Shown here: positions 18,712 through 25,965 of the stretch, in pieces
How positions within the stretch are numbered: position 1 is the first letter of the stretch
Layout of the letters: each line of letters starts with the position of its first letter
Assembly: GCF_001997295.1 (NCBI RefSeq)
Contig: NZ_CP019605.1
Coordinates: 2,790,001-2,854,000, forward strand
Direction of reading: 5' to 3'
Length of the DNA: 64,000 bases
From: Tessaracoccus flavus
GTDB lineage: Bacteria > Actinomycetota > Actinomycetes > Propionibacteriales > Propionibacteriaceae
Notes under the pieces: model-generated
Told to the model about the DNA's origin: nothing
Database searches by the model: none
What the model saw: the letters and a program-made list of their open reading frames with translations, nothing else
Made by a program: the position numbers and the translations under genes

Positions 18712-19610
18712 CTGCTCGTACCGCCGAGAGCCAACCCCACGCGGAGGCCGATGTCGCCGTCGATGGCCTGTTCGCGCCCGTGGCCACCTGGTTCGCCGCC
18801 AACGCCCGCGATCTCCCCTGGCGCCGCGCGGAGACGACTCCCTGGGGAGTGCTCGTCAGCGAAGTGATGTGCCAGCAGACGCCGGCGCCGAGGGTAGCGC
18901 CGCTGTGGGAGGAATGGATGGAGCGCTGGCCCACGGCCGCCGCCCTGGCCGATGCCGCCACCGCGGATGTGTTGCGTGCCTGGGGTCGGCTCGGCTACCC
19001 ACGGCGTGCGCTCCGCCTGCAGGAGACGGCACGCGCGGTGGACCAGCTCGGCGGCCTCCCGAAGGACGAGGCGGGGCTGCTGGCGCTCCCCGGCGTCGGT
19101 CGCTACACAGCTGCCGCCGTCGTCGCGTTCGCCTACGGGCGCCGCTCGCTGGTGCTCGACACCAACGTCCGCCGAGTGCTGGCACGCGCCGACGGCGGGG
19201 TCGAGTTCCCACACCGCCACGAGACCGCGGCGGAGCGGACGCGGGCCTGGCAGTTCGTCCCCGAGGACGACGCTGAGGCGGCGCTGTGGTCGGCGTCAGC
19301 CATGGAGCTGGGGGCACTGGTGTGCACCGCCAAGAATCCCCGCTGCGATCAGTGCCCCATCGCCGATCGTTGCGCCTGGCGCGCCGGTGGCTACCCGGCC
19401 TGGTCAGGACCCGAGCGCACCGCCCAACCGTGGGAGGGCACCGATCGCCAGTGCCGCGGTCGCATCATGGCGGCGCTGCGGGCGTCGTCGGGACCAGTGA
19501 GCCTGGCCGACGTCGCCTGGCCCGACCAGGACCAACTCGCCTCCTGCGCCGAATCCCTCGCGCGCGATGGGCTGGCAGTACGCGTCGACGGCGGTCTCGC
19601 CCTTCCCTGA
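18708..19610 (+). CDS. mutY: A/G-specific adenine glycosylase (MutY)
   Basis: Removes adenine mispaired with 8-oxoguanine. 300 residues, starting at GTG 18708. Visible: WFAANARDLPWRR, the catalytic Glu in SEVMCQQTPAPRV, helix-hairpin-helix LPGVGRYTAAAVVAFAYG, catalytic Asp in VLDTNVRRVLARA, and an iron-sulphur ligand set CTAKNPRCDQCPIADRC (CX6CX2CX5C). The C-terminal NUDIX-like 8-oxoG recognition domain of E. coli MutY is missing or reduced to ~50 residues. This short form is common in actinobacteria. Confidence 0.93.
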   Translation: MTARTAESQPHAEADVAVDGLFAPVATWFAANARDLPWRRAETTPWGVLVSEVMCQQTPAPRVAPLWEEWMERWPTAAALADAATADVLRAWGRLGYPRRALRLQETARAVDQLGGLPKDEAGLLALPGVGRYTAAAVVAFAYGRRSLVLDTNVRRVLARADGGVEFPHRHETAAERTRAWQFVPEDDAEAALWSASAMELGALVCTAKNPRCDQCPIADRCAWRAGGYPAWSGPERTAQPWEGTDRQCRGRIMAALRASSGPVSLADVAWPDQDQLASCAESLARDGLAVRVDGGLALP

Positions 19611-19687
19611 ACCCGGACCGATCCCGCGGGAGTCACGGGATGTCGGCCTCCGCGACCACCCAGACACCCGTTGCCTAGGATCGAGAC

Positions 19688-20287
19688 ATGATCCGTGCAG
19701 TTGTGTTCGACCTCGGGCAGGTCCTCGCCTCGCCCCCCAACCTCTACGTCGACGCCGCCGACCGGCTCGGGGTCAGCGCAGCCGACTACGAGGCCAACTA
19801 CTGGGCCGATCGCCCCGCCTACGACGACGGCGCCTCGGACGCCGAGTACTGGGGTCCCTTGCTGCGGACGCTGGGGCTCACCCCCACGGACGACGACATC
19901 GCCGAGATGGCACGCCTCGACTCCGAGCTGTGGATCCAGGTACGCCCCGAGGCGCACGCCCTCCTGCGCGACACCCGCGCGGCCGGCCGCACCGTCGCCG
20001 TCTTGTCCAACGCGCCGCACGCGATCGCCGCCGCAGCGGAGCACTCCGCGTGGCGCGCCGACATCGACCGTCTCTTCATCTCCGCACCCATGGGCTACTC
20101 CAAGCCTGAACCTGCCTGCTTCCGCCAGGTGCAGCATGAGCTCGGGCTCGACGCCGATCAGATCGCGTTCATCGACGACCGCCACCCCAACGTCGACGGC
20201 GCACTGGCCGTCGGATGGCATGCCCACCTCTGGGCGGACGACGCCGATACGCGCGCCTGGCTGCAGGAGCTGGGCGTGCTGCAGTGA
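19688..20287 (+). CDS. HAD-superfamily hydrolase
   Basis: 199 residues with the four HAD motifs: nucleophile Asp in VVFDLGQVL (motif I), VLSNAP (II), Lys in YSKPEPACF (III) and IDDRHPNV (IV). The residue two after the nucleophile is Gly rather than the acid Asp of phosphatases, as in the DLGGV/haloacid-type subgroup, so substrate and even phosphatase activity are uncertain. ATG 19688. The stop overlaps the next start (GTGA at 20284-20287). Confidence 0.85.
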   Translation: MIRAVVFDLGQVLASPPNLYVDAADRLGVSAADYEANYWADRPAYDDGASDAEYWGPLLRTLGLTPTDDDIAEMARLDSELWIQVRPEAHALLRDTRAAGRTVAVLSNAPHAIAAAAEHSAWRADIDRLFISAPMGYSKPEPACFRQVQHELGLDADQIAFIDDRHPNVDGALAVGWHAHLWADDADTRAWLQELGVLQ

Positions 20288-20892
20288 ACATCTCCGACAT
20301 CCGCGACGACGGGACCGACTACCTGGCCGGCGAGACCATCACCGGCCGCCTCGAACCCCGCGACGAGCTGCGCGGAGTGGTCTTCGAGGGATGCACCTTC
20401 ACCGGGTGCGTGCTGGATGAGGCGGTGCTACGCAACTGCGACTTCATCGACTGCCGGTTCGACTCGTGCTCGCTCTCTCAGACCAAGCTGCCTGGGACGA
20501 GCTTCGCCGATTGTGTCTTGAAGGGCTGCCGGGCGCTGTCCGTGGCGTGGACGTCGGTGATCGCCGGGACCCTGTCCGTGGCGCCGCTGACCTTCGAAGG
20601 CTGCAAGCTCACGTACTCCAGCTTCGTCGGCAGCACGCTGCGCAGATGGTCGTTCATCGACTGCGACCTCAGCGAGGCCGACTTCTCCGATGCCGTCTTG
20701 GCCGCAACGTCGTTCGAGCACTGCAACCTCGCCAAAGCCCGGTTCGTCGGGGCCGACCTGCGCGGAGTGAGCCTCATCTCGTCGTACAACTACTACTTCG
20801 ACCCACGCGAGGCGAAGGTCGCCGGGCTCCGGGTCACCCCCGACGGCGGCGCGCAGCTGCTGCGCGCGTTCGGGATTGAGGTCAGGGAGTAG
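20284..20892 (+). CDS. Pentapeptide-repeat protein
   Basis: 202 residues from GTG 20284, coupled to the HAD gene by a four-base overlap; the frame opens earlier but only in the shadow of that gene. It shows a run of pentapeptide repeats of the A(D/N)LXX/C-F type, such as FEGCTFTGCVLDEAVLRNCDF and DLSEADFSDAVLAATSFEHC, which form a right-handed beta-helix. The size and C-terminal YYFDPREAKVAGLRV segment resemble the Qnr/MfpA-like DNA-mimic group, but this cannot be decided from the repeats alone. The last 11 bases overlap the converging MFS gene. Confidence 0.88.
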   Translation: MNISDIRDDGTDYLAGETITGRLEPRDELRGVVFEGCTFTGCVLDEAVLRNCDFIDCRFDSCSLSQTKLPGTSFADCVLKGCRALSVAWTSVIAGTLSVAPLTFEGCKLTYSSFVGSTLRRWSFIDCDLSEADFSDAVLAATSFEHCNLAKARFVGADLRGVSLISSYNYYFDPREAKVAGLRVTPDGGAQLLRAFGIEVRE

Positions 20893-22081
20893 CGGTCGGT
20901 ACTTGGTCAGCGTCCAAGTTCGTTCGGCGAGGCGGACGGGTGACGGCCGGGAGCAGCACTCCGGCCAATGCCAGCAGCCCCATGACGGTGAACGCCACCG
21001 TGTAGCCGCCCGCTCCCGCCACCAGCGCCGACGACACCAGCGGACCCGCGACGCCCGCGAGGCTCCAGCCCACAAGCATCAGCCCGTAGATGGCGCCGGC
21101 ATGCGTGAGGCCGAAGAAGGCCCCGGCGGTCGACGGCAGCGTCCCGAACGCACCCCCGTAACAGAGGTAGACGACGGCGGCCAGCGCCAGGAACGCGAAG
21201 CCGGTGGCGTGGGGCAGGGCGACCAGCGCCAGACCCTCCAGCGCGAGGATCGCGCCGAGCACTTTCAACCGGCCCACCCGCTGGGCCAGCGCCGCCCAGC
21301 CGATCCGTCCCGCGCCGTTGAACAGAGCCAACACGCCGACGGCGGCCGCCGCACCCGCAGCGTCGAGACCACCGACGTCGACCGCAGCGCCTGCCATCAT
21401 CGAGATGAGCGAGATGCCGGCCGCCACAGCGACGGTGAGGATCGCGGTCAGCAGATACCACTGGCGGGTCCCCAGCGCCTCCCGGGGCGTGAAGTCCGAC
21501 GACGCACCCTCGCGGGCGGCGGTTGCTGGCGGGCTGACGAGCATCGCGGCTGCCAGCGCGCCGACCACCAGGTAGGCGAGCCCGAGCGGCCTGAAGGCCA
21601 GCGCAGGCGACTCAGGGCTGAGACCGATGAGGTACTGGGCGGCCGGCGACGTGACGGTGGCGCCGAACCCGAACCCGCCGACGGCGAGCCCGGTGACCAC
21701 GGCGCTGTGCCGCGGGAACCACTTCTGCAGCAGCGCGACGGGCACGATGTAGGCCATCCCAAGTCCGAACCCGCCGATGACGCCGTAGCCGACGACCAGC
21801 ACCCAGAACCTCTCCGGGCTGGTGGCGAGGGAGGCCAGGAGGATGCCGGCGGCGTAGAGCAGGACGCCCAGCAGCGCGACGACCCGGGGGCTGGAGCGGT
21901 CCTGCAGCCTCCCGCCGATGGAGGCGCCGACGAAGATCATGCCGATGGCCACCTCGAAGGGCACGGCTGCCTGCACCGCCGTCAGTTCGGGCTGTAACGC
22001 GCGCCCGAACAGGCTCCACGCGTAGACGCCGCCGATGACGACCTGAACCAACACGCCCCCGACCAGGGCCAACCATCGCAT
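20882..22081 (-). CDS. MFS transporter, OFA (oxalate/formate antiporter) type
   Basis: 399 residues from ATG 22081 (MRWLALVGGVLVQ); the frame continues 34 codons upstream through a Ser/Arg-rich stretch with no membrane character, so the later start is preferred, though no clear ribosome site marks either. Twelve hydrophobic helices. OFA-type features: IGGVYAWSLFGRALQ in the first helix and GFGLGMAYIVPVALLQKWFPR in the loop after helix 4. The substrate is probably a monocarboxylate but is not readable. It converges on, and overlaps by 11 bases, the pentapeptide gene. Confidence 0.85.
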   Translation of the reverse strand: MRWLALVGGVLVQVVIGGVYAWSLFGRALQPELTAVQAAVPFEVAIGMIFVGASIGGRLQDRSSPRVVALLGVLLYAAGILLASLATSPERFWVLVVGYGVIGGFGLGMAYIVPVALLQKWFPRHSAVVTGLAVGGFGFGATVTSPAAQYLIGLSPESPALAFRPLGLAYLVVGALAAAMLVSPPATAAREGASSDFTPREALGTRQWYLLTAILTVAVAAGISLISMMAGAAVDVGGLDAAGAAAAVGVLALFNGAGRIGWAALAQRVGRLKVLGAILALEGLALVALPHATGFAFLALAAVVYLCYGGAFGTLPSTAGAFFGLTHAGAIYGLMLVGWSLAGVAGPLVSSALVAGAGGYTVAFTVMGLLALAGVLLPAVTRPPRRTNLDADQVPTATP

Positions 22082-22202
22082 GGCGAGCAAGCTTAGGGGT
22101 CGCCGTCGTGGGTCCGAGGGCGGGGGCGGCTCGACGCTCGTAGCCGAGCGTCGCGACGCGCAAGACGACGTCGTCGCGTTCATCCATCAGGCCAGAAATG
22201 GC

Positions 22203-22235
22203 GCGGGCCCCCCGGCACAACGCCGGGGGGCCCGC
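22203..22235 (-). terminator. Hairpin terminator downstream of rlpA-like gene
   Basis: Perfect 14-bp GC-rich stem (22203-22216 with 22222-22235), five-base loop, 20 bases after the stop of the RlpA-like gene. Neither side has a true T-run, so it may act in either direction between the two minus-strand genes. Confidence 0.65.
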
Positions 22236-22254
22236 CTTCCTTGGGGGGGAAGGA

Positions 22255-23109
22255 TCAGCGCAGAACCTGGTAGTTCGCGGTGATCACACCTGCGGAGGTG
22301 CCGCCGATGGCCTGCATCGCGGCACGGGAGAGATCCAGGCAGCGGCCGGCGATGAACGGCCCACGATCGTTGATGCGCACCACGACCTCCTTGCCGTTGG
22401 CCGGGTTCTGGACGCGGACGCGCGTGTTGAACGGCAGCGTCTTGTGAGCGGCGGTCAGACCGTTGGGGTCGTAGATCTCACCGTTGGCGGTGCGGTACCC
22501 CTGCCAGTAGTAGGACACCTTGCACGACTGCCACGCCAGAGGCGACTCCGGCTCCTTCTCCACCGGCACGCCGGCCAGCGGCGGGGCGGGCGCAGGGATC
22601 GTCGTCACCGGCGGGATGTCCGTCGTGGAGAACTGGATGATGTTGTTGAACTGCCACTGGTCACGCTGGACGAACTTGCCGTTCTCGTGCGCGACGACGG
22701 TGGTCCACGCCCAGGCGCGGCACCCGTTGGCGCCGGTCAGGTCGGTGTCGCACTCGGCCTTCCACAAGCGGCCGTCGGAGGCGGTCCACTCCCCGGTCGT
22801 GGCCAGGGGATTGCCCTCCCACTGGCTGCGCTCGGAGGGAAGGTACGTGAGGTTGTTGAAGGTCCACCCGTTGTGCACCACGTGGTGGCCGTCGACCTTG
22901 ACAACCTTGGTGGCGAAGATGTCGGTGTTGCAGCGCACGACCGTGGGCGAGTAGTTCTCGCACGTGGTGCGCCAGTAGCGGCCGTTGACGAGGTGATCCC
23001 CCGGCTGGGTGTATTGGATGGTTTCCACCGCCTGCGCGGTCGGCGCAACGAGGCCGACGGTGGCCCCGGTGATCGCCGCCAGGCCGGCGAAGAGAAGGCG
23101 CTTAAACAT
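22255..23109 (-). CDS. Secreted RlpA-like double-psi beta-barrel protein with an unassigned N-terminal domain
   Basis: 284 residues from ATG 23109 (MFKRLLFAGLAA), with GGGAGA ahead. Signal peptide ~1-27 (cleavage after AQA). Residues ~28-161 are a domain I cannot name, made of two copies of a ~60-residue unit: GR-W-x2-x-C ... C ... W-x-FNN. The copies are GRYWRTTC...GWTFNNLTYL and GRLWKAEC...QWQFNNIIQF. Residues ~193-284 are an RlpA/expansin-type double-psi barrel: YYWQGYRTANGEIYDPNGL, AAHKTLPFNTRVRV, VRINDRGPF and LDLSRAAMQAIG. RlpA domains bind or cut peptidoglycan. The same N-terminal domain occurs in the protein at 25966-28386. Confidence 0.88.
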   Translation of the reverse strand: MFKRLLFAGLAAITGATVGLVAPTAQAVETIQYTQPGDHLVNGRYWRTTCENYSPTVVRCNTDIFATKVVKVDGHHVVHNGWTFNNLTYLPSERSQWEGNPLATTGEWTASDGRLWKAECDTDLTGANGCRAWAWTTVVAHENGKFVQRDQWQFNNIIQFSTTDIPPVTTIPAPAPPLAGVPVEKEPESPLAWQSCKVSYYWQGYRTANGEIYDPNGLTAAHKTLPFNTRVRVQNPANGKEVVVRINDRGPFIAGRCLDLSRAAMQAIGGTSAGVITANYQVLR

Positions 23110-23344
23110 GTATGTCTCCCAAGTCCGTTCACGAGAACGCGACGAACGTAACATCTCGCCCGCCAGAATCCAAGAAACTCTCAGGTTAGGTTCAGGGTTT
23201 GCGGGGCGATGATGCTACGACTAGCTCCTCGACGGCTGATGAACTGATCAACGACCTGAGAGACGGACCAAATTCGCTGTAGCCGACCCATATCGGTTCG
23301 GCCCGGCCACGGCTACCATCGAGTCACGCTTTCCGGAGGTTCGC

Positions 23345-24514
23345 ATGCACATCCCTCGTACCTATGCCCTGATCTTGGCCGGTGGCGAGGGTTCCCGACT
23401 CGAGGGCCTCACCGACGCCAAGCCGAAGCCGGTCCTGCCCGTGGGCGGCACCTTCCGGCTCATCGACATCTCGCTGTCGAACCTCGCGCAGTCCCACCTC
23501 AGCGACATCGGGATCGTCGAGCAGTACCTACCCCACAGCCTGAACACGTATCTCTCGGCGGGCCGGCCCTGGGACCTGGACCGCAACCACGGGGGACTCG
23601 AGGTGCTGGCGCCGTTTGAGGGCGGCCCCGGCGAGGGATTCGCCAAGGGCAACGCCGACTCGATCTACCGCCAGCGCGAGGTGATCCGAGCTTTCGACCC
23701 CGAGTACGTGCTGGTGCTGAGCGCCGATCACCTCTACACGATGAACTTCCTCGACGTCCTGAGCACTCACATCGAGAAGGAAGCCGACCTCACCATCGTC
23801 ACCACGCTCGTCGACGAGGACCCGTCCAGGTACGGGGTCGTGCAGGTCGACGACGCGGGCACCGTCACCCGCTTCGACTACAAGCCCGACGATCCAGAGG
23901 GTCGCCTCGTAGCGACCGAGGTCTTCGTCTACACCGCATCTCAGCTGCTGGCTGCGCTCGAGGAGCTGACTGCTGACGGCGGGGAGCTGGAGGACTACGG
24001 CGATCAGCTGATCCCCTGGTTCGTCGAGCACCGGAAGGTTGTTGAACACCGCCACGACGACTACTGGCTGGATCTGGGCACGCTGCAGTCCTACTGGACC
24101 GCCAACCTGCAGATCCTCGACGGAAACGGGGTGGTACTCGACGACCCACGCTGGCGCATCTACTCCGCGCTGCCCCAACTCCCGCCTGCGCGCGTCATGG
24201 GTGGGGCCGAGGTGCACGACTCTCTGCTGTCTTCCGGATCCGTCGTGGAGGGGGAAGTGCGGCACTCCGTCATCGGCTCGGCCGCCATCATCGAGGCGGG
24301 CGCCACCGTCGTGGACTCCGTGGTGCTCGACGGCGCCCGCATCGGCCCCGGCGTCTCGCTGGTCAACTGCATCGTCGACGAGGGCGCGCAGGTGACGGGC
24401 GGTTCCCAGCGCGGGACCGGCGACACCGTGACCCTCATCGGGGACGACGGACTGATCGACACCCGGCAGCCCCTCGACCCGGAGGCCGCCCTCCCCCGCG
24501 GTTTCCCGCGCTGA
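23345..24514 (+). CDS. GlgC-like sugar-phosphate nucleotidyltransferase
   Basis: 389 residues; GGAGG precedes ATG 23345. N-terminal nucleotidyltransferase domain with LAGGEGSRLEGLTDAKPKPV and GGTFRLIDISLSNLAQS, then a C-terminal left-handed beta-helix (VHDSLLSSGSVVEGEVRHSVIG, VVDSVVLDGARIGPGV). This is the layout of glucose-1-phosphate adenylyltransferase, which makes ADP-glucose for glycogen. The sequence differs from standard actinobacterial GlgC in the substrate loop (HSLNTYLSAGRPWDLDRNHGG), so the nucleotide or sugar preference is not certain. The 235-base gap before it (23110-23344) holds the promoters of two divergent genes; I see no riboswitch there. Confidence 0.82.
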   Translation: MHIPRTYALILAGGEGSRLEGLTDAKPKPVLPVGGTFRLIDISLSNLAQSHLSDIGIVEQYLPHSLNTYLSAGRPWDLDRNHGGLEVLAPFEGGPGEGFAKGNADSIYRQREVIRAFDPEYVLVLSADHLYTMNFLDVLSTHIEKEADLTIVTTLVDEDPSRYGVVQVDDAGTVTRFDYKPDDPEGRLVATEVFVYTASQLLAALEELTADGGELEDYGDQLIPWFVEHRKVVEHRHDDYWLDLGTLQSYWTANLQILDGNGVVLDDPRWRIYSALPQLPPARVMGGAEVHDSLLSSGSVVEGEVRHSVIGSAAIIEAGATVVDSVVLDGARIGPGVSLVNCIVDEGAQVTGGSQRGTGDTVTLIGDDGLIDTRQPLDPEAALPRGFPR

Positions 24515-24563
24515 CTTCCCATTCGGCCCGCTGACCAGTGACCGCGGACACTAGGGTGGCGGG

Positions 24564-25688
24564 ATGAGGATCGGCGTACCCCGAGAGGTCAAGAACAGCG
24601 AGCACCGGGTCGGGATGACGCCGGTCGGGGTGCACGAGTTGGTGCAGCGCGGACATGAGCTCATCGTCGAGCACGACGCCGGGTTGGGCTCGTCGTTCAC
24701 CGACGACGACTACCGCAAGGCGGGCGCCACCGTCGTCGACGACGCCCCCGAGGTCTGGGGCTCAGCCGAACTGGTGCTCAAGGTCAAGGAGCCCACACCC
24801 GACGAGTTCGGGCTGCTGCGCGAAGACCTGACGTTGTTCACGTACCTGCATCTGGCGGCGGACGAACCCCTGGTGGACGCGCTCCTCGACGCCGGCACGA
24901 CGGCGATCGCCTACGAGACCGTGCAGCTCGACAGCGGGCAACTCCCGCTGCTGCACCCGATGAGTGAGGTGGCCGGCTGTCTGGCCACCCAGGCGGGTGC
25001 CAGTCACCTGCTCAAGCACCGTGGCGGCCGGGGCATCCTGCTCGGCGGTATCGGCGGGGTGGCCAACTCCGAGGTGCTGGTCCTGGGCGCGGGGGTGGCG
25101 GGACAGAGCGCCACGAACATCGCAGTCGGGTTGGGCGCGAATGTGACGCTGCTCGACACTGACCTCGGCAAGCTGCGCGCCGCCCTGGCCCGATGGGGCA
25201 ACCGCGTTACCACGCTGGCGTCGTCGGAGATCGCCATCCGCGACCAACTCGCTGGAGCCGACCTCGTCATCGGCACCGTGCTGATTCCCGGTGCTCGCGC
25301 GCCGAAGCTGGTCAGCGACGAGATGATCGCCGGAATGAAGTCCGGCTCGGTGCTGGTGGATGTGGCGATCGACCAGGGCGGTTGCTTCGAGCCCAGCCGA
25401 CCCACCACGCATGAGGACCCGACCTTCCGGGTGCACGACTCGCTGCTGTACTGCGTGACCAACATGCCGGCCGCCGTCCCCCATACGTCGACCTGGGCGC
25501 TGACCAACGCGACGTTGCCCTACGTCAACGCCTTGGCCGAGCACGGCTGGCGCGGCGCGATGGAGGCCGACGCGACGCTGCGTCGTGGGCTCTCGACCCA
25601 CGCGGGCACGCTGACGTCGGTGCCGGTCGCGGAGTCCTTCGATCGCGAGTCGGTGCCGGCGGAGGACGTCTTGGGGATTGAATGCTGA
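24564..25688 (+). CDS. ald: Alanine dehydrogenase
   Basis: NAD-dependent interconversion of L-alanine and pyruvate plus ammonia. 374 residues. Visible: MRIGVPREVKNSEHRVGMTP, the substrate Lys in VLKVKEP, His in LFTYLHLA, and the NAD-binding GIGGVANSEVLVLGAGVAGQ with Asp at the end of the next strand (VTLLD). The family C-terminal region TLPYVNALAEHGW is intact. The TGA stop (25686-25688) is formed by the CTGAGCTTGTCG of the following REP unit, and the preceding residues (VLGIEC) look like a slightly changed family end. Confidence 0.95.
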   Translation: MRIGVPREVKNSEHRVGMTPVGVHELVQRGHELIVEHDAGLGSSFTDDDYRKAGATVVDDAPEVWGSAELVLKVKEPTPDEFGLLREDLTLFTYLHLAADEPLVDALLDAGTTAIAYETVQLDSGQLPLLHPMSEVAGCLATQAGASHLLKHRGGRGILLGGIGGVANSEVLVLGAGVAGQSATNIAVGLGANVTLLDTDLGKLRAALARWGNRVTTLASSEIAIRDQLAGADLVIGTVLIPGARAPKLVSDEMIAGMKSGSVLVDVAIDQGGCFEPSRPTTHEDPTFRVHDSLLYCVTNMPAAVPHTSTWALTNATLPYVNALAEHGWRGAMEADATLRRGLSTHAGTLTSVPVAESFDRESVPAEDVLGIEC

Positions 25689-25847
25689 GCTTGTCGACTG
25701 GTCCCTGAGCTTGTCGAAGGGTTACGACCCTCCAGCCAACCGTCGCCCCCGACCACAGGGCGGCGACCACCCTCGGGGCCGTAACCCTTCGACAAGCTCA
25801 GGGAGCACGGACGACAAGCTCAGGGAGCACGGACGACAAGCTCAGGG
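25685..25847. repeat. REP/BIME-like repeat, locus 3
   Basis: Two CTGAGCTTGTCG units pointing one way, a ~70-base core with CGACCACAGGGCGGCGACCAC, then CCCTTCGACAAGCTCAGGG and two further ACAAGCTCAGGG copies in the opposite sense. It begins inside the ald stop codon and ends 119 bases before the epimerase-like gene. Confidence 0.87.
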
Positions 25848-25965
25848 AACGACGACGACCTCAACCTCGTCCTGACGGCCGATGACGCCAGTTGAGCCAC
25901 TGCTGCCTAGACTGAGGGACAGTTCGCCCTCGTGCCCGACCCAGCAGCCCAGGAGCCATTCCTCT

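Noticed and set aside
23110..23344. c-di-AMP (ydaO-type) riboswitch before the RlpA-like gene
   Set aside because: Such switches are common before wall-hydrolase genes in actinobacteria, but the conserved ydaO motifs could not be matched in this gap on the minus strand.
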